Below, one piece after another: positions 1 through 13,400 of a DNA stretch of 64,000 bases. The stretch's first letter is position 1. Each line of letters starts with the position of its first letter. The notes beneath the pieces were generated by a model. That model was not told the DNA's origin, did not search any database, and saw only the letters and a list, made by a program, of their open reading frames with translations. Made by a program: the position numbers and the translations under genes. This stretch comes from Cardinalis cardinalis (taxonomy: Eukaryota; Chordata; Aves; Passeriformes; Cardinalidae), in assembly GCA_014549065.1 (NCBI GenBank), contig JACDOX010000038.1, positions 2,673,719 through 2,737,718 on the forward strand. The letters run 5' to 3'.

Positions 1-279
1 GGGGACTCGCTTTCCCTTCTGCCAGTATAACCAGTGTTTGATAACCTGACAGCCCAGAAATTACTGCTGATAGCGACAGCACGGCATGGGCCAGGGATGC
101 GTTTGGCTGGTCTAACCCCACTGACTATGGGACACGGCTCCTTGTGCCAGGACACACTGACCTGGCGATAGCACATACGCAGCACAAAAGGATTTATGGT
201 CTGTGCCACGNAATCGCCTCGTGGATGATTCCGCCTTTCAGCGAGGAGTCTCTAGCTCATATGGGGAATTCTCTCCCGG

Positions 280-1400
280 CCTGCTGGCGTTCAGGCGACA
301 GCAAACATCATGGCCGCTGTCACTGTGCTCCTGCCCCCGCGCCGCGCCGAGATCCCCCTGCTAATCTGACACGGAATAACATCGGCCCGCCGGAGCCACC
401 AGAGAGGTCCAAAGGGCCGCTTCCGCCCCGTGGCCCAGCGTCCCGTTATTGTTCCGGCATTGTCCCATCACCGTGTCCTCAACCCCGCCGCCACCTCGGC
501 GGAGCCCGCGGGCGAGTGGGCGACGGGCCGTATTCTTCAAATGTCTGCGAATCCAGCGTAACCCTCCGGCGTAGCCTGCACGGTCCGCTTAAGAATGTTA
601 CGCCATGCACACCGGGCTCTACGCCCGCCTGAGTTACGTACCTTGCGTACGCCGTGCGCTTACGTAACGTGCGTCCCGGCCCAGGTANTCCCTGCCCTGC
701 AGAAGGGGTTACAGAGAGCGCTCCTTGCGCAGCTGACTTTGGGGAATAGCGTTACTCCTCCCCTCCGCCTCTCTCACGCAGGGCCCTGGCTCTAAGTAAA
801 GAACGTTACGCACTTTTCGTAGCCCGCCTGCTACTGCACGGGGCGGTGTTTCGCCGAGCGCGCTGAGTGCGTAGTTGAGCTCCGTGAATAGGCGTAGGTG
901 TTTCGGAGGGCCGCAGTTTGCGCAGCGCCGGGCTGCCCGTAACGTAAGCGGAGCGGGCCGGGGCGGCGGCGGCCATTTTGTGCCGGGAGCGCGGAGGAAG
1001 AAGACGCTGGTGTCTCCACACTGCCCGGGCCCTGGAGCCGACCGAGAGCCCCGCCGTTCCGGCCGCTGACGCCCAGCGGGTCTCGGACCCACTGACCACC
1101 TCTTCTCCTTTTGTGTCCCAGCAAAGAGGCGAGGTGGCGCAAAGCGAGGCCTCCGAGGCGCAGCCGCCCCTGGCTGGACCCTCTCCCCGTACCCCTAGCC
1201 CCTCGCCGTCCCCACGGCCGGCGTTCCGCTGCCTCTCACCCACCCCTCCGGGGGCGATGAGAGGCTTCGGGGACCGGGGCCGCGACCGAGACCGCGGCGG
1301 GTAAGGGGGAGGGGGGGTCGGCGCGGCGGGGGGGGCGATGGGGAAGCCGAACGCTTGCGTTGGGGGCGGGGGAAGGCCGCGGGGTTGGGGGACGTGTGTT
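280..1400 (+). promoter_or_regulatory. DDX17: CpG-island promoter and 5' UTR of DDX17
   Basis: The stretch is GC-rich and dense in CpG, has no TATA box near the gene, and runs into the first coding exon. That is the normal architecture of a housekeeping promoter. It carries several copies of a TTACGT/ACGTAA element: about 597, 634-641, the palindrome TTACGTAA at 660-667, about 806, and 940-947. These resemble CREB/ATF or PAR-bZIP/NFIL3 D-box sites. The exact transcription start cannot be read from sequence. Bases 1-280 show no recognisable element. Confidence 0.75.
1032..1256 (+). CDS. DDX17: Possible non-AUG (CTG) N-terminal extension of DDX17, p82-like
   Basis: Upstream of the first ATG the reading frame stays open. 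A CTG codon at 1032-1034 lies in frame with G at -3 and G at +4, a strong initiation context, and would add 75 residues rich in Pro, Ser and Ala. Mammalian DDX17 is known to give p72 from an AUG and p82 from an upstream non-AUG codon, with an extension of similar size and composition. Use of this codon here is an inference from frame, context and family behaviour. Confidence 0.45.
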
Positions 1401-4400
1401 GGAGTGCCGGTACTGGAGGAGCCAAAATCCCCTCTGTGGAGATTCCTCCCCCATAGATTCTCGTGTGGGGGCGGGGGTAGTTGGAGGCTTATCTGCTCCC
1501 AAGGCGGGGTGGTGGGTTTTGGGTGTTTTGTGGGGTTTTAAATTTTTTTTATTTAGCTTTTGCACTGTTCATGTGTAACTAGTTCTGAGCCTTGCGTGAA
1601 ATTTTAAGGCCTGCATCCACCCTGCCCCCTTAATTATTTTCTGCCAGCCGCCTTATTTATCCCGCGAGACGCGTGGCACCCTTCCCCCTGCAAGCCACGG
1701 AGGTCTCTGTGGCTCTGGCAGGGCTGATTGTCCTTCTGTCTGCCCTTCTGGTTGTCATTGCTCCTTCTGGGCTTACTGGAAAGCTGGCAGTGGGGGGAAG
1801 ATCTCTCTCAGCTGTGCTCGCAGGCTTACCGTGATAGGAAATGGGATTGGAAACGCTGCCTTGCGGGGGCCTTGGGCCCTCGGGAGGGTGATCAGTGAAC
1901 CATGGTGCTGGACCACACTTGCTAAGCTTACATAGTGCTACGGAAATTGTTTGTCTGCTTCTGTAAAGGCCTTGTGCTTGATACTCTTGAATCTGTTATT
2001 TAGAGGAGGTTTGGCTTGCAAAAGGCTTTTGCAGGTTTGATGTGATTTTTTTCTTTCGACAGTGACGGCAGTAAATACAGTGGCATTATACTGCGTGACT
2101 AGATTGAGTCTCGAGGTTTTTAAGTGTTGAAAGGAATAAGGCTTTCATGCCAGGCCTTTTTAAAGAGAAAGTTAAAACTAATTTCTGAGAGTAGCATTTT
2201 CAGATCATGAGTAGTTCTCAANGATTAGCAAAAAACATATAGTGTGGGTTCTGCTGTATGGTAAGCTAGATCTCAATTAATGAGTCTTCTCTCCGTTTTT
2301 TTTCCTGGTTTTTTTCTCCCTCACTTTTTTTTCCTCTTGTTTTCCCTTGCCACTGGAAGATTAAAGAATATTTTTCTATACATTGCCATGCACTTTGACA
2401 TTCCCTTTTTTGTTGTCTGTGGAGGGAGATAGTTGTGCCNTTGCTTTATCTCACACCCACATTTAACATTCTGAAATTAAAAGATACTTTCATTTTTTTT
2501 TCACAGAGAGGAGGGTTCTGGTGTTTTTCTGCTAAGAGATTTCCAGCTCAGTTTAACACAAGGACATTGGAGTAAGCGCTTTGGCAAGTTTGAGATAGAT
2601 CAGACCACAGCTGGTTTTGGAGTTTAGTGAGTGAGTTTGAGTATGCAGATTTATATACAGCTACTTAAAAGAACACTGGCCAAAGCGTTGCCACAACACT
2701 TGATGTGCCTTAAAATTAGTGTTATTTAATTTTCTGTAGAGTCTTTAATTATAGTAGATGCTTCTCTTTTAGATCAGGGCTTTTGATGAGTAAAAAAAGT
2801 GCCTGCATGCTTCTTTGTGAAGTTTGTAGACATTTGCATGATTTTTATTTTTGCATGTTATCCTTGAAGTTTTAGTGCATTCAATTTTCTACATACATCC
2901 TTTCAAGGTGTGAAAATATTTGTAACCACTAACAATTATCTTACTTCATAAATAACCTGTGTAAAATATTGGGCCACNCAGTGTGCTGGTTCAGCACCTT
3001 TTGAAACTTTATCACCACTTCTTTTGTAGTCTAATCACATAAAAGGGTTCTAGTTTTCTTTATCAGGAATGAGCTGTAGGTGACTTCTTAGGATGGAAAA
3101 TTGTTATGTTTTGCTCTGGAGTGTATCAGATTTACTCAGTTCTGTCCCAGAAGTGACGGCACCTCTAATAGTAGGGAAAAATGTTTTGACCCAGCCTGAA
3201 TTTACCTTTGAAAAGAGAGCTATTGGCAAACCAGGGAAGTACTAGATTTAAGTCAGTTTAATTGGAGTTGGAGTCTCCTTTTCCTTGGAGTCAGACTGTG
3301 AAGTGTCAGTTACAGCCAGTTTAGCAGCTGAACCCCTGCAGAGGCAGCAGCGTTCAGGGGCTGCTGTAGGGCTCCTTCCTTTCAGGTCAGTATCCAGGCA
3401 TATTGTGTGTAAGAGTGGAGAACTGAAACTGTGTGCCTTCTGTGTAGAATGTGTCATTTTTCTCCCTCTGGATAGCTTTGGAGTGGATATTCATAGTGTT
3501 GCAGTGTGCAGCCTTNCAGGCAGCCCTGTCATATGTTTCCTTTTCTAAGAGAACTCATCAACCCTTTGAACCTCCAGTGGACTTGAGTGAGGTTATGGGT
3601 TTTGTAGGAACTGCTTGGGTACTGACATTTTTGACATTTTGACCTCAGTTTAGCATGATTGGTAACAAACATCATCATTAAAGGTGAATGTCCCTGTAAA
3701 TGAAAGTCTGTGCCTTTTTTTTCCTTTGTCCTGAAAGGAAAAGGAAACATAATGCTTAAGGGTATTTTTGAAGTTGTGTTTCAGAGTCTTTTTTGTAAGA
3801 GAAAACTTGATGACTCTGCAAGCTCTCTGGAGGATCTGATAGACACACAGATGAGAAAATAAGGGATATTTATAGGAAAGGGAAGAAGCCTAATGCACAG
3901 TTGCAACACAGCAGACATTTTAAAACTAACTTAGCAGGTTTTAAGTTCAATTATATCTACCATATACTTGGCCTTTCCAACAATTTAACCACTTCTTCCT
4001 GTTAAAATGTTGATTTGAGTTCTGTTTCTTTGGTCTCTTAGTCACTATAATTTATAGTTTCCATTGGGAAGTGATTTTAAGAACAAATGTACCTAANGTT
4101 TGAGCAGGTAGTGTTGTACTTAAGATAATTCAGATTTTTTTCAGCTGTTGTTTATTTTTTGGTAACTCTTCTACCCCTTCTTTCGTCTACAAGTTACTCC
4201 TGTAAAAATGTTGCTTAGAGATTTTTGTTGCTTTCAGTTTATTTCATTACCAGTTTTTTGTTTACTAATGGACTACCTGGGTAGGGTGCAGACACTTTGG
4301 TTTTGCTGTCTAAACGTTGTTTGAAANGGGCATGTCTCATGAATTCATGTTTTGCATAAAGCTGTACCTTTAGGACAAAAATGAACTTGATAGCATTTTG

Positions 4401-7400
4401 AAAAGTTCTTTCTGCTGAGCTTGTACAATACTAATAAAATTGCTGTAACCTTTTTTTGGAGTGCATTATTTTAAAGTACAATTCATGATATTTACAGTAA
4501 ATAAGCATATAATGCCACTGGCTTTTTAGTTACTCTTACAGCTTACTGCCAAAAGCTCATGTTTTGACTATTGCATTAGCCAGCCATTACGCTTACTTCT
4601 TACCTTCTGAAGTGTATATATAATTAACTGGATAAAGAAAACTTGAAGAGAAAGAGCAATAACTTTTGAATTGTTCTGCTCGAACAGATTTTTTTTTTTT
4701 GTGAACATGAGCTTCTTACTCTCTTTAGTCTTCATCACAATGCATTTCAGAGAGGATATTATTTTTCCCAGGTTATTTTTGGGGGTTTTTTTCCTGTTAG
4801 GCTGTGTTTTAAAAATAAGCGTTTTTTGGGTTTTTTTTTAATGTTGATTACAGAATTACAGATGGACTTGCAGGTTTGGGTGGGCTTGTTTACTTTCTAT
4901 TCCGCAGTCTACTGTTTTTCATTTGAGGCATACTTCTTGATAGGAAGGGAGAGAAGATATGGAGGGGGAGATAGTGAAATAACTGTCTAGTGTAAAACTA
5001 ACCTTGAGAGACAGAGAAGGAATTTGCAAGGAGAGATTTTTCTCATCCCTTTTATGTAACCATGTTGTATTCAAGACAAATGCTATGGGTGTACAGCAGG
5101 CATGTCCTAGAAGCAGGAGCTTTAAAAGGGGTAGTGTACAATAACATGGTTTTAGGTTCAGAACCAACCCAAAGCAGGTTTATGTTATTTCAAGAAGTTT
5201 TATACCATCATAGTGATTGGAGGGAGGTGACTTGCTGGAATGTTGTGTTCATATGTCAGCCTGAGGAAAACACAACAGAAAATGGTTAAGACAATTTCAG
5301 AATAGCTCTAGAATAGTTTTTAAGTACTGGTAGCATTTTTTTAAAGTAACTAACATTCACATTTGCAGGTTTGGAGCAAGTCGTGGAGGTCCTCTTCCTC
5401 CAAAGAAATTTGGGAATCCAGGGGAACGTTTGCGTAAGAAAAAATGGGATTTAAGTGAACTGCCCAAGTTTGAGAAGAATTTTTATGTGGAACATCCGGA
5501 AGTGGCCAGGCTTACTCCTGTAAGTGCTGTGTTGTCTACAACAGAAAATGTCACAAGCTGAAAAACTTGTCCTAGGAAGTCTGGGACAGCATGTAAAGTA
5601 GAGCTGACTCTTCATTAAGCTTGTTTGGTGTGTGTACTCAGCTCTATACTGGTTCTATGTAACTTTAGCAAAGGATATGCTTCGCTTCTTTGTTGCTTTT
5701 ATATGAGATAGTTTATGTTTTGTCATTTGTAATGCATCGTTTTTATAATGCTTGTCTGGTCTAGTGATTTGTCAGTGGAGATAAAACTTAGAGAATTACA
5801 GTCCTGGAGAAGCTCTGGAAAAATGTAAGACAATGAACTAAAAGTGACAAAAATACATGAAAAAGATTTGAAACTAATATTTTGTCATAAAAGTAATTTG
5901 AGTTGAAAGAGGCCTTGGGGGCATCTCTAGTCTAATCCTCTGCTTAGAGCAGCACTAATGGTAGGTAGAACTAGAGCAGGTTACTTAGTGCCTTGTCCTT
6001 TTGAGTCTGAATATCCCCAGGGATGAGGAGAATTTATATCCTCTCTGGGTGACTGTCTCTGGGCTTAATGTTTCTCATGGGATTTTGAACATCTTTCCTC
6101 TAGTGACCCATCAAGTAGTTAAAGTAGCAGTTAAAGGTCACTGTTAGGCCAGTCTTTCCCAAGCTAAACAAATCCAGTGCTCCCAATATGTCTTCATATG
6201 GCTTGTACTGCAGCCTCCAGCTTTCCCTCATAATTGGTCATACCCTTTTAAAACCATGTCCTTCTCACAGGGGGCTCAAAGCCAGGTGCAGTACTCCGTG
6301 TTCACTCTGTAGATACAGAAATCTTCCTTTCCTACTGAACTTGAGTCTAGTCTTCTACTCTCTAGTGCAATGTATTTTTATAATTAGAAATTAAGAGATT
6401 TTGTTCTTAACATGAAGCAACAAGCAAAATGTCATTATCTGATCGCATAGACTTAAAAATCCTTAGTGAAATATGCATATGGCATAAAGGAATTGAAGGG
6501 GGTATTAACTTCCTAAAGATACCACAACTTGAGCTTCTGAACCATTTTGCATCAGCTGTGTAGCTGCCTTTGGCTTAGCCAGCTAAGATTTTCACATTTT
6601 CCCAGAAGTAATTTTCTTTTTTTGCCTTTTAATTTGAGCTAGGGATTCTCAGAAATACTGAATCTATTGCTTTGGATAAAGTGCATATTTGGTATTCATG
6701 TGTCTCTACTGATTTCTAATAAGCATTACAATAAGGTCATGAATTGTCGGAAGAATGTTGCAAAGGGCAGTTGGACTTGGAAGATAACCTAGACAAAAAT
6801 AAAACACTTTTTCTAATCCTGAAATTGTGTTTGTCTACACATTTCAGAAATATTACAAGAAGTTCCTTAAATGAATTGTGAGGTCCTAGGGTATCATTAT
6901 TATGTTGTCAGAGTTTCTTTCATTATCTGAAATTATCTGAAACATTCCAGGCAACATTTGAGTTGCAAGTTATCCAGCAAGAACTCTGTATTTATCTGCT
7001 TCTGGCATGTGTTAATTGAAGGAGGACTGCCTGGCCTTCTGTTTGTGGTATATTAGGACCTCTTTAGTTTGTTTAATTCTTAGCACTGTCATGTAAAGCA
7101 TATTTCTTACCCTTTGTTCTAATAATTTCTCAAGCTGTTGGTCATTTCTGGCTTCTGGAAAAAGTGCAATTCTTGAAAATAATCCTTTAACATACTTTTC
7201 ATTTAGAAGGGTTGGTTGTAAGAAGAGATTGACATTTGTCCTTCTAGGCTATGTAGAGAGCCCATACCTCTGAGTATCAGAGAATCCGTACGATAACTCT
7301 GACTTAAAGTCTTAAGGGAAGCAGTCTTTTCTAGGTCTCTGTTTGAATTTAGTTCTCTAACAAAACTGTTAACCAGAAGTGAGAAGATAGTTAGTACTTA

Positions 7401-10400
7401 GAAACACGCACTTTAAGTCCCTGCTGATATTTGACTTCTTTTTTTTTTCTTTTTTCATAAATAGTATGAAGTTGAAGAGTTGCGAAGGAAGAAGGAGATA
7501 ACAATTCGGGGGATGGAGGGCTGCCCCAAGCCGGTGTTTGCCTTCCACCAGTGTAGCTTTCCACGTAAGTATTTTTGCCATCTTTAAGATCATGAAGATT
7601 GCTCAGAAAATACCTGAACAGTTACTGATTCTGTTCTCTAAAAGGTTCTCTAAAGCCTCAGTTATCCTTTAAAAAATTTATTCTTTTCTTGAATTCTGAA
7701 GAGTATGTGATGGATGCCCTGATGGACCAGAACTTCACAGAACCCACTCCGATTCAGTGCCAAGGCTTTCCACTGGCCCTCAGCGGTCGTGACATGGTGG
7801 GCATTGCGCAGACCGGCTCTGGGAAGACACTAGCAGTGCGTATTCTTTCTTTTCATTCTTCAGCTAGCTTTCCTGGTCACCTGGTAGAAATTACCTATGA
7901 GTTAGTTTTTGGGCTTGCCAGTACTAGCAGTGGGATGATTACATTTTTAAAGCTTCTTGTATTGCATCATTGGAGACAGTTGAGTTTCAGCTCAGCTACA
8001 AGCCTGTTGTATTCACAGGTGTGTGTTTTGTGCATCTTCCTGTTTGGATGCTTAGTCAGTTCTCTTTGGTCTATGCTTACATTATGGTTTAAAAACAGGA
8101 TGTTCTCTTTAGCACACTTGTTTTATAAACGACATAGATTAAAATAAAAAATGGTTGAATTTAAGCATGGACATTAGTTTTAACTGCAGTGTTAAAAAGG
8201 ATTTTTATCCTTTATGAAAAACATTGGCTAAGATAATGATTACTCAATTCTGCTTACACTCCAGATTTAAGTGAGCCTTCCTTTCAGAGGTGCTGAGCTG
8301 TTTTTGTGCTCATGCCAAAGTGGATGCAGTTGGTCAGCAGCTCTGAAAATCTTGTGTTCTGCTCAATAAATGCAGGTATCTGTTTTTGCAGAATCACAGT
8401 TTGTATGTATTATAGAACACTGTTTTCTTCTGTTTTAGTACTTGTTGCCTGCGATTGTTCACATCAACCACCAGCCATATTTGGAGAGAGGGGATGGCCC
8501 AATTGTAAGTGCTTGTTGATTCTCTTCCTTTTTGTATGTGCGGCATGACATTGTTAATGAGATGGTGCTTTATTTAATTGATGTATTAGAGTAGTAGTTT
8601 TTCCTATCCTGTTCCTATCAGAATAGGAATTTTTACTATCACAATATGAACATCCCACTCAGTTGAAATTCCCTGCAAATGCTGACGTAGTCTAAAGATG
8701 TTTAAATGTTTTAACTAATAAAGAGCAGATGGTCCAATTTTGCTTATGGTTTTATGTTAGGGATGTGTATGCAGCTTGACTCTTCCTGAATCATTTCCTT
8801 TTGCAGTGTCTGGTTCTGGCACCTACTAGAGAGTTGGCCCAGCAAGTGCAGCAGGTGGCTGATGATTATGGCAAATGTTCAAGGCTGAAGAGTACCTGCA
8901 TCTATGGAGGAGCACCCAAAGGCCCCCAGATTAGAGATTTAGAAAGAGGTAATTTTAAAATGGATGCTTGCAGTTTCTGGAGGAAGTGGTATTGTAAAGT
9001 CTCTGTAAAAATAAAACGTCTCAAAACCTGTCTGGAAATGGGTGAGAGTGAATTAGTGCCTCATTTTCCAGTTGCAGTGATAGTTCATGAGGTAGTTCTC
9101 TTTACTGGATAGTGACTTGGATATTAGATTTTCTTTTTGGTTGCTCTTTGAACATTCTACTTGTGAAGGTCATCGGGGTGTAGAAGGGGAATAAGAAAAC
9201 TTGACAGAAAGAAAATAGGTTATTTTAAGGAAATATAATACCAGCCTGTTTAAGGAAAGATTCTTCTTAAGGCAGATTTCAAGTTTTCTGCCTATATTCA
9301 TTCAAATAATCAAACTTTGTTTCTGAATATATAGAAGCTTCTTTGGACAGCAGGAGCAGTGAGTGGTTTTGCTTTGGTCACAGGTTTTTTTGTAGTTTTT
9401 GTTGTTTGGTTTTTTTAAATTGTTCTTAAGCACTAAGCACTATGTATCCTGTAAGCAACCACTCTAATGTGGTAGTGCTTTAGTGATCTGTAATTTCAAA
9501 TTCAGCAATGTGCTGATGGCTTTCATCTTCACCAGATAAAAAATGTCACGGAATTATATGAAAAGATGGAAGAATTGTTATCAAGGCAGATACACGAACA
9601 GATCTATTCAAGAAATCAGAAAATTTGGCTTACCACTGCAATTCACAGGGTCCTTATTGCAAACTGCAGTAGTGTGAGAAAAGCATGTGTGGTGGAAGTC
9701 TGTGGGATATCTCTGTTCAAGAAAAGAGTTGCTTTCCAACTCAAGCCCAGCATCTTCAGTGGCAGAGTCCAAGGTTTCATGCAGAGTTCTTGGGAGGATC
9801 AGCATGCTGGGTCTTTGCACACCTTTCTGGAGTGCTGTAAAATAGATATTCTGTGTAAGAAGAAAATCCTTTTCATGCCTGTTCTTCCTGAGACTTACCT
9901 ACTGTGGACATTTCAGTGACACTGAAATACTCACCTGTAAAATTTGGGAATTGGTGGAAACCAGATCTTCCTTTTAAGGAATGTGTAAATCACTCAACCT
10001 GGTGTTAGTTAGGAATATTTGAACTCTCTTCTTATCCCCACAAACATTGGTAAGATGATTGTCTCTCACTGTTGGTGCATAATTGCTCAGTATTAAAGCC
10101 CATGCTTTGGCTTTATGTATTAAAAAAAAAAGTGAAGGTAATTTGACCCATACAACAAGAAGAGCACTTCATGTTTGAAAATGACATCTCTCTAGACTAT
10201 GTAAATCTGGATGAAGGTTGTTCAGGCTTGAGTAGAAGCTTAACTTAATTTCTGATTTTTGGACAGCTCTTCACAGGTATTCTCTCGTAGTAACCTTTTA
10301 GTTTCTGTACTGCGTTTATTATTCTAATGGCACTGTAACAGTAATTTCAGAATGGAAAGCATATTAAACAGAACTAGGGCTTCTTCTGAAGTGACTCAGT

Positions 10401-13400
10401 CTTGGGTACGAATGAGGGTGGTGCTTTCTTTTTTAAACAATTTTGCTTTGGAAGGTGATTCATTCTGACTAAAAATACCAGTTGACATTCAAATGAAGAG
10501 CCTTACTCTTTTTCCTTATTCTCTTCTGAAGGTGTGGAGATCTGCATTGCTACACCAGGTCGCTTGATTGACTTCCTTGAGGCTGGGAAGACCAACCTTC
10601 GTCGCTGTACATATCTGGTGCTGGATGAAGCTGACAGAATGTTGGACATGGGATTTGAACCGCAAATTCGTAAAATTGTTGACCAGATAAGAGTGCGTGA
10701 TCCTTTTAGAAGGACAATCTCCTTTGTATTCCTGTTTGAAATCTAGTACTATAAACAGATCTGTTTTCCCTTTTCCTTAGCCTGACCGCCAGACTCTGAT
10801 GTGGAGTGCCACCTGGCCTAAAGAAGTGCGCCAGCTTGCTGAGGACTTCCTGCAGGACTACGTTCAGATCAATGTGGGAAACTTGGAGCTGAGTGCCAAC
10901 CACAATATCCTGCAGATAGTGGATGTATGCATGGAAAGCGAGAAAGACCACAAGTAAGCTGGTGTTCCCACCATTTTGCTTTCTTCAGTTGTCCTTCAAA
11001 GTGTGCAATGCTTTGTAAGCCTTCTAGGAATTCTAAATAGTGAAGTTACTTGTACTACTATTTAACCTTTGAGTGTTACAAAGTAAGTCAGTTCTATAAT
11101 TAACTGTTTTCTTATGTATGTTTTGACCATACCTACCTCTGTAAACCAGCAGAAATTCTGTGTGATACTGACTAACTTACATAGTTGTGTGTTGTGTATG
11201 TCCTCAATGTCTCTTGGGAGAGACATCCTATATTCTGGTATGTGTGGCTAAACATCTTGGCTCTCATGTCTGTTTTAGACTGATACAGCTGATGGAAGAA
11301 ATCATGGCAGAGAAGGAAAACAAGACTATCATCTTTGTGGAGACAAAGAGGCGATGCGATGATCTCACTCGAAGGATGCGCAGAGATGGGTGATTAGCTT
11401 CTCCCCTTCCTCCACTTCTTTCCTAGTGGGAAACAAAAATTGTAATCAAGAGCAGTAAGGTTTAAATGTTTCTGGTTCTGTTGTTGGGAGCAGTTTATCC
11501 ATTATTTTCTGGGCTGCATTCAGTCATTGTTTCCCAAAAGATTCCACTTCATCAAAGCATTAGTACAAGAGAGAGTGTTTCTAAGTGGTGCAGCTTTTTT
11601 AGTGTATCAGAATCCTGATATGCTGATGGAGACTGTATCAATATAGCAAACATGATTTGGCTTAAATGGTTGTTTATGTAAGTAGTGGGTTTACAGTACA
11701 CATGCTGGGTAGCTAGAAGCCAGTGAACAAAATATTTCTCAAATCTTACAGTTTTTCCCTTTTAAACAAAATGCCAATAAAGCTTCCTGTTTCCTTTAAT
11801 GTATGTACTTTCTGTCTATACTAATGTACATCTCTGTTTGGCAGTTGGCCAGCTATGTGTATCCATGGAGACAAGAGTCAGCCAGAAAGAGATTGGGTGC
11901 TTAATGGTGAGTCCATCACTGACAGGAGAATAACTTGAGCTGCTGTACTTAATTTACCTAGACATGTTTTTCTCTGGTCTGGATTTTTTTGTTTGTTTTG
12001 TTTTTGTTTTGTTTTTTGTTTTGTTTTTTTGTGGGATTTTTTGTTGTTGTTTTGGTTTTTTTGTGTTTGTTTGGTCGGGGTTTTTTGGTTTTTTAATTGG
12101 TTTGGTTTGTTTTGGTTTTTATCTCTAGACCAAATAGAGACTTATAAAAGGACTTCCCTTGCCTTTGTGCTCTTAATTTCAGTACTTGTTCCTTTTTTTG
12201 TTTGTTTTGATAAAACAAAGTGGGAAAATTGTTTAACATATGTGGATTTTGAAAAATCAGTGAGGCATTATATCCTGACTTGTGGGGATTTCTGGAATTG
12301 ACCCACCTTATCTATCTTCTGGAAAATGAGTATTTAATGTAAATCAAATTCAGGTAACTTTATAATTTTGGAAAATCTTACTTCATAGCATGCTTTGTTT
12401 TACAGAGTTTCGTTCTGGAAAGGCTCCTATCCTCATTGCTACCGACGTTGCATCTCGTGGGCTAGGTTTGTACACATAGACCACTCTTGCCTACTGCTGC
12501 ATATTTTTCTTCTTTGGACTGAAAAACGTTTCTTAAAAAAAAAAATCAAAGCGTGATTTTCCCCCACATGTGAAATACGTTTTTTAACATTAATCTTTTT
12601 TTTTTCTTTCATATTCAAAGTCTCTTCCTGCTCCTAATGAACAGGCTTTGGTCTGCAGCAAGGCCTAGGCATGACCAATCGATCGCCAAGAGGGAGAAGA
12701 GACGTCCAATTATGCAACCCAACCCTTCCACCACACTCACTTCTTCCCCAAATCCAGCTTTTGTTGCTGGATGCTAGGGATGGATTGCTCTCAGTTCAGA
12801 GCGTGTCAGATAAAGTTCAAGTAGGAAGCTGTGGGAGAGCATTTCGACAGCAAATAGCGAATATTCTCCCCGTATGGCACACCACAGATTTGAACATACC
12901 AACCCCAGTGTACACGCATGTTTACCCTGCAGATGTATTCACATCTGAGAAAGCACTGCTCCAGATCTTTGCTCTTGACATGTAACCTTCCCTCCTCCTC
13001 TGTGTTCCTTCTAGGCAGGACCACTGAGATGATATATGGCCTTTAACATCTTGTTACCCAGATGTGTAATTGAATCAAAATCACACAACTGTGTTCTGGT
13101 GGCATGAAAATGATCTGTCTGGATGCATCAGTTGTGCCCCCTTTTGTAATAAGCATATTTGTGTTGTGAAACACCATGTGCTGAGCACAGTCCTTATGCA
13201 TCTGCCCACCCTAGAAGAGGAGGATGGCTGCTGAAATGCTCCGAGTTTAATAACAGATGTTGAATACTCTGCCCACCCTGAGTGTGGTAGACGATAAACT
13301 ACTTGAGAGTCAATGTCTCATTGTAGTAAATTCTAGACAAAACGACTGCAAATGGGTGGAGATTTAACTCAGAGAATCCAGTTTGTTAAAAGCCTCAGTT

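Noticed and set aside
9566..9919. 117-codon frame in DDX17 intron 6
   Set aside because: No homology recognised, not flanked by convincing splice sites in frame, and the known DDX17 exons join perfectly without it.
12671..12985. Possible cassette exon in DDX17 intron 11 after gtctgcag at about 12658
   Set aside because: There is an acceptor-like site, but no good in-frame donor, and exon 11 to exon 12 joins exactly at the conserved GLD-VED. It may be a conserved intronic element, which I cannot test.
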